Below, piece by piece: positions 10,316-10,737 of a DNA stretch of 10,737 nt. The notes beneath the pieces were generated by a model, which worked only from the letters and a program-made list of their open reading frames with translations, did not search any database and had not been told where the DNA came from. The stretch is taken from positions 1 through 10,737 of the forward strand of contig DATBGS010000079.1 of the NCBI GenBank assembly GCA_036557885.1. The letters run 5' to 3'. Both the position numbers and the translations under genes were made by a program. Every line of letters begins with the position of its first letter. Within the stretch, counting starts at the first letter, position 1. The DNA is from DATBGS01 sp036557885. Lineage in GTDB: Bacteria; Chloroflexota; Ktedonobacteria; Ktedonobacterales; DATBGS01.

Positions 10316-10407
10316 TTATCCACAGAACTTTCGCCGGAACGAAAGGGGAGATGTGCAAGGGAAACGGAGTTATCCACAATTCCTGTCAGAGCAGAAAGTT
10401 ATCCACA
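10316..10407 (+). other. Right DnaA-box cluster (three perfect TTATCCACA sites)
   Basis: Exact boxes lie at 10316-10324, 10370-10378 and 10399-10407, again all on the plus strand. The spacings are 54 and 29 bp. The last box and the tail after it (AGTTATCCACATTTTGTCA, 10397-10415, then AGGAGGGG) closely repeat the sequence at 9891-9915 in the left cluster. The two clusters therefore share a unit longer than the 9-mer. Confidence 0.85.
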
Positions 10408-10447
10408 TTTTGTCAAGGAGGGGTGACTTAAACTCCCCCCATACGCA

Positions 10448-10737
10448 TTAAGTTAAGAGGAGTTCCCAATCCAAACCCTCCAATAAGAGTTGTACCGTGC
10501 TGGGATGGGCAGCCCGCCGCTCCAGGCGACAGCCCGACTGCATACAGCGAAGGATCGAACGGAAGACCTCTGGCAATCCCCCTTCATACAAAGCCACCAT
10601 GATGCGGTTGGCTTCTCGGCGGACGACGGCAGCTGCTTTGACCAAGCTGCGCCAGGGGTCCTGCCAACACCCAGCTTGGATGAGCCACTGCTGAATGAGC
10701 ATGGCCGCCAACTTGGCATACACTTCACATAAGCTGC
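10448..10737 (-). CDS. IS4-family transposase, C-terminal end only (runs off right edge)
   Basis: The minus-strand frame is open from the window edge to TAA at 10448-10450, giving about 95 residues. It begins SLCEVYAKLAAMLIQQWLIQ, continues AGCWQDPWRSLVKAAAVVRR, and ends in HPSTVQLLLEGLDWELLLT. The LCEVYAKL...MLIQ.W pattern followed by a GCW..P.RSL.KAA segment matches the tail of IS4-type DDE transposases common in Chloroflexota and cyanobacteria, downstream of the catalytic core. The DDE residues lie outside the window. A start at the internal GTG (10723) would be artificial. The element's end should lie within about 10380-10447, next to or overlapping the right DnaA-box cluster, but its terminal repeat cannot be fixed without the other end. 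Confidence 0.75.
   Translation of the reverse strand, partial: SLCEVYAKLAAMLIQQWLIQAGCWQDPWRSLVKAAAVVRREANRIMVALYEGGLPEVFRSILRCMQSGCRLERRAAHPSTVQLLLEGLDWELLLT

Noticed and set aside
9867..10407. CRISPR-like array, because TTATCCACA recurs at 26-29 bp steps
   Set aside because: The repeated core is only 9-16 bp, the spacing is irregular between groups, and the core is the known DnaA box. No cas gene is present.

Overview
No rRNA, tRNA or taxonomic marker gene is present. The gene mix points to a large, mobile-element-rich soil or thermal Chloroflexota of the Ktedonobacteria type, although this assignment is inference from style only. That mix is a TIR-kinase fusion, two unrelated TnpB nucleases, an IS4-type transposase, small GC-rich palindromic repeats, and good Shine-Dalgarno sites with sigma70-like promoters.

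Layout. (1) Positions 2-829, minus strand: the N-terminal part of a TIR-domain/Ser-Thr kinase fusion that runs off the left edge. It was read directly from the sequence, because the gene has no stop codon inside the window. A small helical protein gene (995-1240) diverges from it. (2) Positions 1237-4413, minus strand: a metabolic block made of an SDR oxidoreductase, folE (GTP cyclohydrolase I), a YceI-family protein and a YgiD-type extradiol dioxygenase. It looks like two transcription units, SDR-folE and yceI-ygiD. Each starts from a promoter of the form TTGACTTC / 17-18 bp / TATACTT, and in each the -10 region overlaps TACTT/AAGTA-type inverted repeats. This suggests one shared repressor, not encoded here, that responds to a redox or electrophile signal. 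(3) Positions 4552-8268, plus strand: two different TnpB RNA-guided nuclease genes (588 and 444 aa), both with all RuvC residues and zinc-ribbon cysteines. They flank a 76-aa two-helix membrane protein. No TnpA is present. (4) Positions 8332-9811, plus strand: a GNAT acetyltransferase followed 4 bp later by a seven-helix membrane protein of unknown function. (5) Positions 9812-10447: no intact gene, but dense structure. There are six perfect DnaA boxes (TTATCCACA), all in one orientation and in two groups of three, flanking nested inverted repeats, an AT-rich tract and a near-consensus promoter. This is a candidate replication origin or DnaA-titration locus. (6) Position 10448 to the right edge, minus strand: the C-terminus of an IS4-family transposase.

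The observations most worth following are the DnaA-box locus, the TIR-kinase fusion, the shared operator pair, the two TnpB systems, and palindromic repeats that have become part of protein-coding sequence.
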